In this document: one piece after another, positions 40,028 through 49,633 of the stretch
Layout of the letters: the number at the start of each line of letters is the position of its first letter
Position numbering within the stretch: position 1 is the first letter of the stretch
Assembly (NCBI GenBank): GCA_026129185.1
Contig: JAHCIO010000001.1
Span: forward strand, 124,001 to 188,000
From: Promineifilum sp019695075
Lineage (GTDB): Bacteria > Chloroflexota > Anaerolineae > Promineifilales > Promineifilaceae
Length of the DNA stretch: 64,000 bases
Direction: 5' to 3'
The notes under the pieces: model-generated
Seen by the model: only the letters and a program-made list of their open reading frames with translations
The model's database searches: none
What the model was told of the DNA's origin: nothing
Program-made: the position numbers and the translations under genes

Positions 40028-41833
40028 ATGAAGGTACTACGAAAATACCTGCGTCCCCTGCGTTGGTGGATGCTGCTGGCTCTGGTTCTGGCCGGTCTGG
40101 GGCAAATCCTCGACCTGGTGGACCCGCTCATCCTCGGCCGCATCATCGACGACTACGCCCTGAACCCCGGCGGCCGGCCGCAAGATGAGCTGGTGCGCGG
40201 CGTGCTGGGCTGGCTGGCTCTGGCTGTGGCCATCGCCCTGCTGGCCCGGCTGGCCAAGTCGCTGCAAGACTACGTGCTGACCTACGTCGTGCAGTCGTCG
40301 GGCATGCAGCTCTTCAACGACGGCATGCGTCAGACGCTGCGTCTGACCTATCAGGAGTACGAAGACAGCAGCAGCGGCGAGACGGTGGCCTTGCTCCAGA
40401 AGGTGCGCGGCGACGTGGAGCGCTTCATCAACGCCGCCGTCAATATCCTCTTTGCGACAATCGTCGGCATGAGCTTCCTCATCTGGTATGCCGTCACGCG
40501 CAGTTGGCTGCTCGTGCCGGTGTTCCTCATCGGCGTGCTGGTGTTGGGTGGCCTGACGGGCCTGCTCAGCCAGAAGATCCGCACCACCCAACGCACCATC
40601 GTGCGCGAGACGCGACGCATGTACGGCACGATGACCGAATCGCTGCGCAACATCGAGCTTGTCAAGAGCCTGGGCCTGACCTTCCCGGAGATTCGCCGCT
40701 TGCAGGGGTACACGCAGAAGATCTTCGACCTGGAGTTGGAGAAGGTGCGGCGCGTGCGCACCCTGACCTACATGCAGGGCGCGATCATCAATGTCCTCAA
40801 GCAGTCGATCCTCTTCATCCTGCTGTGGCTCATCTTCCGCGAGGTGCTGTCGGCCGGCGAACTGGTCTCCCTGCAAGTGATCATCAACACCATTTTCGGC
40901 CCGTTGCAGCAGATGGGCAGCTTCATCCTGCAATACCGCGAGGCCGAGGCGTCGCTGGGCCTGTTCGAGCAGCTCATGGAGCGGCCGATCGAGCGCCGGC
41001 CGGAGGAGCCGGTCGAGATCGGCGCGCTGGAGAGCCTGCGCTTCGAGGATGTCGTCTTCCGTCACAAGACGGCGCTGGAACCGGCCGTCAACGGTATCAG
41101 CTTCCGCGCCGGGCTGGGCGACACCATCGCCTTTGTTGGCCCATCCGGTTCGGGCAAATCGACGCTGGTCAAACTGCTGGTTGGCCTCTACCGGCCCATC
41201 GAAGGCGCGGTCTACATCGACGAAGTACCCATCTCCGACCTGCGCTTCAACCGCGTGCGCCGGCAGATCGGCTTCGTGACTCAGGACCCGCAACTCTTCT
41301 CCGGCAGCATCCGCGAAAACCTGCAATTCGTGAAGGCCGACGCCACCGGGGAGGAGATGCTGGCCGCGCTGGGCAAGGCCGCGGCGACGGGCATCTTGCA
41401 GCGCGCGCCGGAGGGGCTGGATACGCGCCTGGGCGAGGGCGGCATGCGCCTGTCCGGCGGCGAGCGCCAACGCATCTCCATCGCCCGCGCCCTGCTGCGC
41501 GACCCGCGCCTGCTCATCTTCGACGAGGCCACCTCGGCCCTCGACTCGCTGACCGAGAAGGACATCACCGCCACGATCCGCGAGATCTCGGCTGCCCACG
41601 GACGCATCATCATCCTCATCGCCCACCGGCTGAGCACCATCGCCCACGCCGGCACGATCTACGTTCTGGAGAAAGGGCGCATCATCGAGACGGGCACGCA
41701 CGAGGAACTGTTGGCGCAGCTGGGGCTGTATTACGCCATGTGGCGGCAGCAGATTGGGGAGCGGGATTTGGGGGAGATCATGCCCGCGGGCGCTCCTCCC
41801 CCGGTGACAGAGCCAGAGCCGTCTACAGAGTGA
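40028..41833 (+). CDS. ABC exporter, fused permease and ATPase
   Basis: This 601-residue half-transporter has an N-terminal six-helix exporter domain (about residues 15-310) and a C-terminal nucleotide-binding domain with Walker A 'GPSGSGKST' (about 371-379), signature 'LSGGERQRIS' (about 475) and Walker B 'LLIFDEATSALD' (about 495). It should work as a homodimer, or with another half, to export lipids, peptides or drugs; the substrate is not evident. The 3' end overlaps the convergent DsrE-like gene by 11 bases. Confidence 0.95.
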   Translation: MKVLRKYLRPLRWWMLLALVLAGLGQILDLVDPLILGRIIDDYALNPGGRPQDELVRGVLGWLALAVAIALLARLAKSLQDYVLTYVVQSSGMQLFNDGMRQTLRLTYQEYEDSSSGETVALLQKVRGDVERFINAAVNILFATIVGMSFLIWYAVTRSWLLVPVFLIGVLVLGGLTGLLSQKIRTTQRTIVRETRRMYGTMTESLRNIELVKSLGLTFPEIRRLQGYTQKIFDLELEKVRRVRTLTYMQGAIINVLKQSILFILLWLIFREVLSAGELVSLQVIINTIFGPLQQMGSFILQYREAEASLGLFEQLMERPIERRPEEPVEIGALESLRFEDVVFRHKTALEPAVNGISFRAGLGDTIAFVGPSGSGKSTLVKLLVGLYRPIEGAVYIDEVPISDLRFNRVRRQIGFVTQDPQLFSGSIRENLQFVKADATGEEMLAALGKAAATGILQRAPEGLDTRLGEGGMRLSGGERQRISIARALLRDPRLLIFDEATSALDSLTEKDITATIREISAAHGRIIILIAHRLSTIAHAGTIYVLEKGRIIETGTHEELLAQLGLYYAMWRQQIGERDLGEIMPAGAPPPVTEPEPSTE

Positions 41834-42224
41834 TGACCTGGTCGGGCATATTGCCGGCCAGAGCGGTGTAGAGGTCGGGGAAGCAGCCCACTTGCACCCC
41901 TTCGACCACATCGACGACGTGGCACTCGCCCGGCTCGGTGTGGCCGGCGCCGTCGGCGTCGCACCAGCGCGGCTCGCCGGCGGCCAGCCCCCGCTCCAGC
42001 GCGCACATGTCGCACATCATCAGCAGCATGCCCCGCTCGGCGGCCACCTTGGCCAGCCGCTCGCCGACGGGGTCGCCGCGGCGCAGGATGAACGTGTTGT
42101 CGTCGAAGAAGAACATGCCCACGACCTCGACGCCGTGGGTGTTGGCCTCCAGTTGGGGCAGGATCATGCGGCCGAGCTTGTAGCTGGCCGCGCGGGGTAG
42201 GGCGAAGACGTAAGCAACTTTCAT
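41823..42224 (-). CDS. DsrE/SaoD-like small protein
   Basis: ATG at 42222-42224 has 'aaggag' six bases upstream. The 133-residue protein begins 'MKVAYVFALPRAASYKLGRM', has a Rossmann-like first strand, a 'GVEVVGMFFFDDNTF' strand and 'MLLMMCDMCALERG' with paired cysteines, then 'GCFPDLYTALAG'. This matches DsrE/SaoD-type proteins linked to sulfur handling. The partner is not present nearby. Confidence 0.75.
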   Translation of the reverse strand: MKVAYVFALPRAASYKLGRMILPQLEANTHGVEVVGMFFFDDNTFILRRGDPVGERLAKVAAERGMLLMMCDMCALERGLAAGEPRWCDADGAGHTEPGECHVVDVVEGVQVGCFPDLYTALAGNMPDQVITL

Positions 42225-42322
42225 GTGATACTCCTTAATAGGGGGCTGAGGGTATAGGCCGATCATACCTCACCGTCCGGCCGTGCCCAAATCACAGAAT
42301 CGGGCACAATAGCGGCGGCATC

Positions 42323-43144
42323 ATGGTCTCATCAGGATTCAGCGGGAGCACGCCCATGGACGACCAGGACGAAGTCATCGTCTTCTACCACCTGCCCAAG
42401 TCGGGCGGGACGACGCTCAACGGCATCCTGCGGCGCAATTACCGGCCGGAGGAGATGGTCGAATGCGGCCCGGACACCCACGCCTTCGTCGCCGAGATCA
42501 AGACGTGGCCGGTCGAGCGGCTGGCCGCCATCCGCCTCTTGCAGGGGCATTTCCCATTCGGCCTGCACGAGATATTGCCGCGGCCGGCGCGCTGCTTCAC
42601 GCTGCTGCGCGACCCGGTGGAGCGCGTCATCTCCTACTATTACCACGCCTGCCGCGACCAGGGCCACTACCTCTATGACCTCATCCACACCAACAACTGG
42701 TCGCTGCCGGCGCTGCTGGACAGCGGCGTGGCCCTGATGATGAACGACGGGCAGGTACGGCTGCTGTCGGCCGTGTGGGGCGACGCCCCTTTCGACGGCG
42801 TGGACGAGACGATGCTGGCCAGGGCCACGGACAACCTGCGCGCCTGCGCCGTGGTCGGCGTGACAGAGCAGTTTGACCTGACGCTGCTGCTGCTGAAACA
42901 GACCTTCGGCTGGCGTCACATCAACTACGTCCGGGCCAACATCGGCGTGAACCGGCCGCCGTCGGCGACGCTGGGGGAGGATACAATCGCCGCCGTGCGT
43001 CGCCACAACCAGCTCGACATCCGCCTCTATGAGGAGGCGCGGCGGCTGCTGGCGCAGCCGACGGCCGGCTGGCCCTGGCGGCTGCGGGCGCGAGGCTATG
43101 AGTTGGGCAAACGCCTGCGAAAGGCGCGCGGCCAGACGAGTTAG
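42323..43144 (+). CDS. Sulfotransferase family protein
   Basis: The 273-residue protein has the 5'-phosphosulfate loop 'FYHLPKSGGTTLN' and the 3'-phosphate block 'CFTLLRDPVERVISYYYH', the two PAPS-binding motifs of sulfotransferase family 2. It would transfer sulfate from PAPS to a sugar or other acceptor. An internal ATG at 42356 is a possible start. No signal peptide is seen. Confidence 0.9.
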   Translation: MVSSGFSGSTPMDDQDEVIVFYHLPKSGGTTLNGILRRNYRPEEMVECGPDTHAFVAEIKTWPVERLAAIRLLQGHFPFGLHEILPRPARCFTLLRDPVERVISYYYHACRDQGHYLYDLIHTNNWSLPALLDSGVALMMNDGQVRLLSAVWGDAPFDGVDETMLARATDNLRACAVVGVTEQFDLTLLLLKQTFGWRHINYVRANIGVNRPPSATLGEDTIAAVRRHNQLDIRLYEEARRLLAQPTAGWPWRLRARGYELGKRLRKARGQTS

Positions 43145-43175
43145 GAGCCAGGCTCCGGCCCGGAGCCTGGCTCCT
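43143..43175. terminator. Perfect 16-bp palindromic hairpin between convergent genes
   Basis: Arms 43143-43158 and 43160-43175 are exact reverse complements around one base. The left arm begins in the stop codon of the sulfotransferase gene, and the right arm ends 9 bases before the stop of the large secreted protein. There is no T-run, so it may be a REP-like element serving as a two-way terminator. Confidence 0.65.
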
Positions 43176-43184
43176 CATGGCGCG

Positions 43185-46100
43185 CTACCGCCGCACCATT
43201 GGCAGGAAGTTGCGCATCTGTCCCTGCGCCCCGCTCAGGTAGAGGGTGATGCTAGTCTCGTCAATCACCTCGCCATCGGGGCCATCCAACAGCTCGGCGC
43301 GGATGACGACCGCACCCGTGCCGCCGTTGGTTTTGACGAAGGTGGCCTTCATCTGGCCGTTGGTGTTCGTCGCCCCCTCGAAAGTGTCGCTGCCGCCGAT
43401 GGTACCCTGGTCGCCGGCGTCGTCGCTGACGCTGAGTCGCACCGTGGCCCCCGCGGACGGGTTGCCGTAGAGGTCGCGCACAGTCACCGTTAGGGACGAT
43501 TGCCCGGCGCTGCTCAGATTCGTGGGCGAGGCGCTCAAGGCGATGTCGGCCGCCGCCGGCCGGGCCAGCGCGACCGTCGTCTCGGCCATCAGCCCGCCCT
43601 CGGCGATGACGCTGATCGTTGCCGTGCCCGGCGTTGTGCCGGCGGTGAAGACGACGGGCATGCGGCCGTTGTCATATTGGAAGGTGGGCGACGTGACTGT
43701 GCCGCCCGTGGCTGAGAGGTCGCCATTGAACATGCCGCTGAAGCCGACGGGCTGGCCGAGGTCGTCATAGAGGTTCAGCGTCATTTCGACCGTGTCCGTG
43801 CCGTTGGGCCGGATGGGGCCGATTTGGGGGTTGTCGAAGGCCAGCGCCGCTACCGGCCGGTAGAGAGCTACCTGGGCCACCGACGAGGCCGTAATGGCGC
43901 CCTCGTTCACCTCCATCAGCGTCAGCGTCACGTCGCCGACCTCGCCCAACGTCTCGTTAGTCAGGTTGCGGCCGACGTAGGCGTAGGGCGCGGCCGTGGC
44001 CCCCGCGGCCATGCAGAGGCCCGACGCGGTGTAGGGCGAGTTGACCCGCCAGCCGGCCGGCGCGTTGAACTGGACCGCGTAGCAGTGCTGGACGCTGTCC
44101 TGGTTGGTGGCCGTGAAGCCCACGTAGGTGTCGCTGGCGTAGAAGCCCTCCACCCGCGCCGGCTCGGCGCGCAGGGCCAGCGGTTGGAAGTTATAGGGCA
44201 CGGGGTCGGAGCGCTTGAAGGCCACGCCGCCAGTGATACCCTCGACCCACAGATAGGCCGCGCCGACGCCGGGCGGGTTCAGCGCCGCCGAGCCAAAGCG
44301 GCCGTCGCCCGCGCCGCCGTCGCCGTGCGCGCCGTCGTCATAGAGCACAAAGGGGCTGCCGAAGGCCGCGCCGGCCGGCGTGCGCAGGTAGGCCTGCAAC
44401 TGGCCGTCGTCGCTGCGGCGGCCCAGGTCAACGAGGAAGGTGTGGGCCGTCTTGGCGGCTAGGGTGTGGTTGCCGGGGCCGGAGGCGACCAGGTCGCTGG
44501 CGGCCAGGGCGTTGAACGAGAACGTGCCGTTGCCGCTGGGGCCGACAGCGACGGTGGCCTTGAAGACCCCGCCCGCGCCGTTGGTCTTCACCTGCACGAA
44601 CTGGACCATGTTGTCGCCCGGCTTGCTGTTGACGGTCAGACACTTGACGTTGGCCGTATCGGCGCAGTTGACGGCCGCGCCGTCCGGCCGGGTGACGACC
44701 ATTGGCGCGAAGTCGCCGCTGTAGCCGGTCTGCATGAAGATGACGCTGCCGATGAGCGGATCGACCTCGACTTCGTAGGTCTTTGCCGGCTGGGGTGGGG
44801 CGGGGGTGAACTTGTAACCCATGCCGCCCGTCGCGCCGTTGACGTCGTTGCGGCTGACGGTGACGTTGTTGCCCTCGAAGAAGAGCGAATCGATGAGGCC
44901 AATGGTCGATGTGGCCGCCTCCTGACGCAACTGGTTATAGAGCAGGCGGATCTCGCCGGTCTGGTAGTTGAGCCAGGCCTGATAGCCGCGGTAGGCCACG
45001 TTGTTGGGGCCGTAGTAGCCCAGGCCCTCGGTGGAGATGATGAACCACTCGAAGGCGTAGTTGGCCGTGTAGACATGCACCTGATAGCCGTACTCATCGG
45101 GCGTATCCGGGCCGTCGTCGTTCCGGTTGGGCGGGAAGGGGATGAAGTCCCATTGCAGCGCCGGGTCAGCCTCCAATATTTGCAGATATTGGGTGAAGAG
45201 ATCGGAGCAAAACTGGGGATCGACCAGGCAAGGGTTCATCTCGATATAGCCGTTCTGATCGACATCAACCACTGAGGTGGCGTCGCCGTAGAAGTTGAAC
45301 GGCTGTGGCAGGTTGACGCGCAGTTGCGCGTTCTTGCTCAGTTGCCCCGCGTCCTGGCCCAGCCCGTTGGCCGGGAACCACTGGTACTCCCACGGCTCCA
45401 GGCGATCCCAGCGGTAGGTGTAGCCGGTGCTGACGTAGTCGCTCCAGCGGCCGGCCCCGGCAGTGTGGCTGAGTTGGGCGCGCACCATATCGACGGCGTT
45501 GGCCAACTGATCGGGGGCCACGTAGATGAACTGGCCGCCGCTGAGCAGGGCGGTCAACATGTAGGGGACGATGCCGCTCGATTGCGAGCCATCGGCGGCC
45601 AGACCCAGGTAGGTGCGCTCCTGTCCGCCGACGTCCGGCTCCTTGCGGGCGGGCGAGCCGCAGCCGCCCAGCAGGACGATGGAGGCGCGCAGGCGGCGGT
45701 CGTTCAGCGCCGGCCGCAACTGCTCCGGCGACAGGCTATCGCCGCTGTCGCCGTCGGTATAGAGCCAGACGTCGCCGTCGAACTTGTCGGCCACGGCCTG
45801 CGACAGAGCGCCCAGGCCGGGCACGGGGCAGCCGGCGTCGGCTCCGTTGGCCGCCAGCCCGTTGACCGACGGCATGATCTGCGGGGCGAAGAACTTGCCT
45901 TGCACCAGCGGGTTGACGGCCGCGCTGCCGGCGTTAAAGGTGTAGATGTTGAATTCCGTGCCCTGGGGCGCGGGGGCCAGGTCGCTGACCTGTTCGCCGA
46001 TGATGGTCTTGACAGTGTTGATCTTCGGCGCGGCCGGCGGCCCGGCCATGCTGCTGCTGTTGTCCACGACCATCGTCACCTGGTTCCACCAGCGGAAGTC

Positions 46101-47882
46101 GAGCGGCGGCACGGCGCTTGTTGTCGCGGGCGCGGCCGGCGCGTCGGTTTCCGCCGCCCGCGCCGGCAGAACGGGCAGCGAGGCCAGGGTGATGTTGACG
46201 TTCTGGACAATGGTCGCCGCCGTGGCCGCGTCGGTCGGCAGGCCCAGCTTGCGCCAGACCTGCAGGAAACGACTGACGTCGCACTGCGTGTTGCCCTGGA
46301 AGGCGCTGTCGGTGTAGACGCGCTGGACGGCGGTGTGGCCGGGGTTGACGGTGTCGCTGCCGTCGTTGGTCGCGTCGGCGAAGTCCCACAGCAGCGCGGC
46401 GATTGCGCCCTCATCGCTGCCGCCGGCCGTCACGCCGCGCATGTTCTCCAGATCGACCGTCGGGCCGCTGGGATCGACGTAGAAGCTGAGCGCGGCCGAG
46501 CCGGGCATGAGCGACCGGGCGACGGCCTGGTAATAGTCTGGGTAGCCCTCGCCGAAGGCCAGCCGCGTCGCGTTGACGCCGGCGTTGACGCCGGGCAGCG
46601 AGTGCGCCCCGCCGGGGTTCTGGTAGCAACTGCGCTGGTGGTCGGCGAAGTGGCCCCACTCGTGGATGATGACCGAGTCGTCCCACTCGTCGGTGCTCGA
46701 TGGGTCGTCGGCCAGGATCAGGGCCGTGCGCTGGCGGTTATAGCGCGAGCCGGTCTGCCCGTTGCCGCCCTGCCAGTAGACGGTCACGGTCGAGTTCAGC
46801 GCCGGCGAGTTGGCCGTGTTGTTATTCCAGTAGCGCCAACCCCAGTAGATGGCGTCGGCGATGTTGAACACCGCTGCCTGGGTCTGGTTGAGTTTGTAGA
46901 CCGACAGATCGAAGTCCACATCGCCGCCCTCGGAATCGATGACATTTGAGTTCCAGCAATAGAGGTCCTGGTCGTCGATGTTCTCGACGCGGGCGATGAG
47001 GGTGTCGCCGTCGCGCACCTCGGCGCAGACGCGGAAGTACAGTTCCAGCTCGTCGTTGAGCACGCCGTCGTCGTCGCAGAAGTTGAAGCGGAAGTTGCCG
47101 GTGGCGTCAGTGACGGTGAAGCCATAGGAGTCGTCGGAGAAGGTGTCCTCTTCGCGCATCTCCACCAGGATGTTGTGGACGGGCACGGCCGAGCCGAGTT
47201 GATCCTGGTAGCTGCCGCTGTAGAGCGGTGGCGTGCCCGGCGGCAGGCCCGGTTCGGCGACAACCTTGGCCAATGGCATCTTGTTCTCCCGCGTCAGGAT
47301 GCCGTGGACGTTGAAGCAGCCGTCGGCGGCGCGGCCGGACGCGCCCGCCAGGGCGGACTTGTCGATGGTCGGCCGGGTGGCCGGTGGGGCGTAGACGGGC
47401 GTGCGCGGGTCCAGCGTGTAGGCGGCCGGCGCGTCGGCGCGCACGTCGAAGAACAGCACGCCCAGCGCGGCCAGCGACGTGGCCCGGTTGGGGAAATAAT
47501 AGGCCTTCGCGCCGACGCTGTAGATGCCGGCGGCGTCGAACCGGGCCTGCCGGGTGATCGTCCGACTCTCGCCCGCGGCCACCGGGCCGAGCGTGTCCTC
47601 GGCCGGGCCGCCCAGCAGCGTGCCGCCGTCGGGTAGCTGCCATTCCACGTAGACGTTGGGTGCGTCGCGCAGCGGCCGGACGGTCAGCGTCAGCGTGGTC
47701 ACGCCGCTGGGGATGGGCGCGGCGTCGGCCTGCAAGGTGACATCGATGCCGTTGTAGGCGCCGCCCGCCCGGTCAATCAGCGTCGCCGGAGCCGTTCCGG
47801 CCGCGGAACGGGCCGAGACCGGTAGAACCAGCGCCGCCAGAATCAGAGCCACAAGCCATAGCACTGCCGTTCGCTTCTTCAT
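43185..47882 (-). CDS. Large secreted protein with zincin peptidase and vWA domains
   Basis: The 1565-residue protein has a signal peptide (cut near 'VSARSAAG'). Around residue 405 is a zinc-peptidase site 'VIIHEWGHFADH' (HExxH) with a candidate third ligand in 'FGEGYPDYY'. From about residue 600 follows a von Willebrand A domain with the MIDAS motif 'VVDNSSSM' (DxSxS) and 'WLYTDGDSGD'. Later come beta-sandwich and Big-type Ig domains ('LTVTVRDLYGNPSAGATVRL'). The C-terminus is 'GQMRNFLPMVRR', a short hydrophobic/basic tail like those ending many Chloroflexota exported proteins. It probably acts at the cell surface or in the matrix. 'cggag' precedes the ATG. Confidence 0.88.
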   Translation of the reverse strand: MKKRTAVLWLVALILAALVLPVSARSAAGTAPATLIDRAGGAYNGIDVTLQADAAPIPSGVTTLTLTVRPLRDAPNVYVEWQLPDGGTLLGGPAEDTLGPVAAGESRTITRQARFDAAGIYSVGAKAYYFPNRATSLAALGVLFFDVRADAPAAYTLDPRTPVYAPPATRPTIDKSALAGASGRAADGCFNVHGILTRENKMPLAKVVAEPGLPPGTPPLYSGSYQDQLGSAVPVHNILVEMREEDTFSDDSYGFTVTDATGNFRFNFCDDDGVLNDELELYFRVCAEVRDGDTLIARVENIDDQDLYCWNSNVIDSEGGDVDFDLSVYKLNQTQAAVFNIADAIYWGWRYWNNNTANSPALNSTVTVYWQGGNGQTGSRYNRQRTALILADDPSSTDEWDDSVIIHEWGHFADHQRSCYQNPGGAHSLPGVNAGVNATRLAFGEGYPDYYQAVARSLMPGSAALSFYVDPSGPTVDLENMRGVTAGGSDEGAIAALLWDFADATNDGSDTVNPGHTAVQRVYTDSAFQGNTQCDVSRFLQVWRKLGLPTDAATAATIVQNVNITLASLPVLPARAAETDAPAAPATTSAVPPLDFRWWNQVTMVVDNSSSMAGPPAAPKINTVKTIIGEQVSDLAPAPQGTEFNIYTFNAGSAAVNPLVQGKFFAPQIMPSVNGLAANGADAGCPVPGLGALSQAVADKFDGDVWLYTDGDSGDSLSPEQLRPALNDRRLRASIVLLGGCGSPARKEPDVGGQERTYLGLAADGSQSSGIVPYMLTALLSGGQFIYVAPDQLANAVDMVRAQLSHTAGAGRWSDYVSTGYTYRWDRLEPWEYQWFPANGLGQDAGQLSKNAQLRVNLPQPFNFYGDATSVVDVDQNGYIEMNPCLVDPQFCSDLFTQYLQILEADPALQWDFIPFPPNRNDDGPDTPDEYGYQVHVYTANYAFEWFIISTEGLGYYGPNNVAYRGYQAWLNYQTGEIRLLYNQLRQEAATSTIGLIDSLFFEGNNVTVSRNDVNGATGGMGYKFTPAPPQPAKTYEVEVDPLIGSVIFMQTGYSGDFAPMVVTRPDGAAVNCADTANVKCLTVNSKPGDNMVQFVQVKTNGAGGVFKATVAVGPSGNGTFSFNALAASDLVASGPGNHTLAAKTAHTFLVDLGRRSDDGQLQAYLRTPAGAAFGSPFVLYDDGAHGDGGAGDGRFGSAALNPPGVGAAYLWVEGITGGVAFKRSDPVPYNFQPLALRAEPARVEGFYASDTYVGFTATNQDSVQHCYAVQFNAPAGWRVNSPYTASGLCMAAGATAAPYAYVGRNLTNETLGEVGDVTLTLMEVNEGAITASSVAQVALYRPVAALAFDNPQIGPIRPNGTDTVEMTLNLYDDLGQPVGFSGMFNGDLSATGGTVTSPTFQYDNGRMPVVFTAGTTPGTATISVIAEGGLMAETTVALARPAAADIALSASPTNLSSAGQSSLTVTVRDLYGNPSAGATVRLSVSDDAGDQGTIGGSDTFEGATNTNGQMKATFVKTNGGTGAVVIRAELLDGPDGEVIDETSITLYLSGAQGQMRNFLPMVRR

Positions 47883-48007
47883 GATCGCTCCGCGCAGATC
47901 CGCTCAAAGCTGCCGACACGTGGCTCCTCCAGCGAGAGGAATACTAGTGGCGCGGGCGAGAGATGTCAATGCGCAGTAAGTCACAGCCAGGACTGCTGGC
48001 CCTGCCC

Positions 48008-48781
48008 TTACCCCTGGGTCGCGGCGGCGACGACCAGGTGGACGAAGGCGATGGTCTCGTCCCGGTCGCCGTCGTCCAATTGCCACCGCCGCGCGCCCGC
48101 GATGAGTGGCGGCCAGCGGCCGTCCAGCGACTGCATGGCCCACGCCGCCGCGGCGGGCTTGCTGGCCGCCTCGCCGTGCGCCAGGGCGTAAAGCGCCCGG
48201 CACATGGTCAGGACGACGTAGGTCAGATAGCCGGGCTGCGCCGCGCGAATGGCGGCGGTCGCCGCCGGCGTGGCCCACCACGAGCGCAGCACCCCGGCCG
48301 TGGCCGCGCGGATGTCGCCCGGCGAGACGGGGTCGATCAGCGTCGCCGCCGGCGGGCCAAAGAGAGCCACGCCGTGCTCGCGGACGATGTGGCGGTGGAT
48401 GACCCAATCGCTGTGGTGGGTCGCCCATTTGAGAACTTCGTCCGGGCCGCGCTCCAGGTTGGGGAAGGTAGCGTCGGCCGGATTGTGGCGACGCAGGGCG
48501 GCCAGATGGATGTAGCTGCCCTCCAGTTCCGTGGCGAAGGGGCGTCCGCTGGCGGCGACGCGCCGGTGCATCGTCGCCAGGGCCGCGAACGTGTCCGGGG
48601 CGATGGGTCGGGCCACGGCGGCGAGAAAGTCCACGTCGCTGCTGGCCGGGTCAAAGTCGCCCAGGGCCAGGGAGCCGTCGAGGTAGAAGCCGGTCAGGTC
48701 GTTGCCCAGAATATCTTGGGCCTGGGTCAGCAGGTCGGCCAGCAGGGCGTTGACCGCCGGGTAGGGCGTCGGTTCGGCCAC
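48008..48781 (-). CDS. Nucleotidyltransferase, aminoglycoside 3''-adenylyltransferase-like
   Basis: The 257-residue protein starts at GTG (48779-48781). It has the nucleotidyltransferase motif 'LDGSLALGDFDPASSDVDF' and a C-terminal helical domain ('YLTYVVLTMCRALYALAHG'), the layout of ANT(3'')/AadA-type enzymes. It may adenylate an aminoglycoside or another small molecule; the sequence does not prove resistance. It lies just downstream of the VIT-like gene on the same strand. Confidence 0.8.
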   Translation of the reverse strand: MAEPTPYPAVNALLADLLTQAQDILGNDLTGFYLDGSLALGDFDPASSDVDFLAAVARPIAPDTFAALATMHRRVAASGRPFATELEGSYIHLAALRRHNPADATFPNLERGPDEVLKWATHHSDWVIHRHIVREHGVALFGPPAATLIDPVSPGDIRAATAGVLRSWWATPAATAAIRAAQPGYLTYVVLTMCRALYALAHGEAASKPAAAAWAMQSLDGRWPPLIAGARRWQLDDGDRDETIAFVHLVVAAATQG

Positions 48782-48796
48782 GTCAGGCTTGCCGCG

Positions 48797-49516
48797 TCAC
48801 CCGCCGAGGGGGATGGCCACCAACACCAACAGCGCGCCGACGGCCATCACCAGCAAGCCCGTCTTCCAGCGACTCATGCCCGTATAGCGCCCCCACTCGT
48901 AGCCGGCGGCAAAGAGGACGATGAACGAAACGACGTTGGACAGGCGAATCGCCAGGGCGTAGTCGTGGCTAAAGACGAACAGCGGCAGGAATGATGGCGT
49001 CACGGCCAGCACCGCCACCAAAACCGACGCCAGCGCGCCGGTCAGGTCCTCGCGCTTCAGGCCGACCGGGCGCGGACGGCTGTCGTGCAGGTGATCGAGG
49101 ATATCGCGATAGAGGGTCTTGCGCTGGCCTTCGCCGGTGATCGGTTCGAGGATGAAGTCGAACTCGTCGGCCACGGCGGTGATGGCTTCCTCATCGGTCT
49201 GGGCGGCCTGGATGTGCCACAGCAGCCGGTAGCGCTCGCTGCGGCCGAGCACCTCGATCAGGACGTACATAATCCCGTCGATGATCCCCCAGGCCACCGT
49301 CGCCCCCAGCGCGGCCCAGATCAGATCATTGACGTATTCGGCCGTGACCGGCCGCCCGTCCATCATGAAGATGCGAAAGGCCAGCGTAAACGTCAGCAGG
49401 ATGAGCACGCTGAAGATGACCTCGGCCAGCGTATCAATGGGGTCGAGCAGGTGGGCCAGGAAGCCTGCGCGCGGCTTCTGGCGGCGGCGGACGCGGGTGT
49501 GAATTCGAGCTGACAA
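48797..49516 (-). CDS. VIT/CCC1-like membrane protein
   Basis: The start is TTG at 49514-49516 with 'gagg' six bases upstream. The 239-residue protein has two N-terminal helices, a cytoplasmic loop of about 90 residues and three C-terminal helices ending 'GALLVLVAIPLGG'. 'LDPIDTLAEVIFSVLILLTF' and the final pair resemble VIT1/CCC1 metal transporters, but the match is partial. It may move Fe/Mn or be a distant relative. Confidence 0.65.
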   Translation of the reverse strand: MSARIHTRVRRRQKPRAGFLAHLLDPIDTLAEVIFSVLILLTFTLAFRIFMMDGRPVTAEYVNDLIWAALGATVAWGIIDGIMYVLIEVLGRSERYRLLWHIQAAQTDEEAITAVADEFDFILEPITGEGQRKTLYRDILDHLHDSRPRPVGLKREDLTGALASVLVAVLAVTPSFLPLFVFSHDYALAIRLSNVVSFIVLFAAGYEWGRYTGMSRWKTGLLVMAVGALLVLVAIPLGG

Positions 49517-49543
49517 GCGATACCTCGGTTGGACGCAACGTCC

Positions 49544-49571
49544 ATTCTAGCACGACCGCTTTGACAGACAA
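49544..49571 (-). promoter_or_regulatory. Probable promoter of the VIT-like gene
   Basis: On the minus strand TTGTCT (49566-49571) and TAGAAT (49544-49549) are 16 bases apart, about 27 bases before the TTG start. The gap is shared with glsA, which is transcribed the other way. Confidence 0.45.
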
Positions 49572-49633
49572 TTGCTGCGTCTTGGGCCGGCGGGGGTTAG
49601 AATTGATTTATCCGGCGAGTTGGAGAAGGATAT

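Noticed and set aside
40037..41911. 624-codon open frame opposite the ABC exporter
   Set aside because: It is an antisense by-product of biased codons; the plus-strand gene has all ABC motifs.
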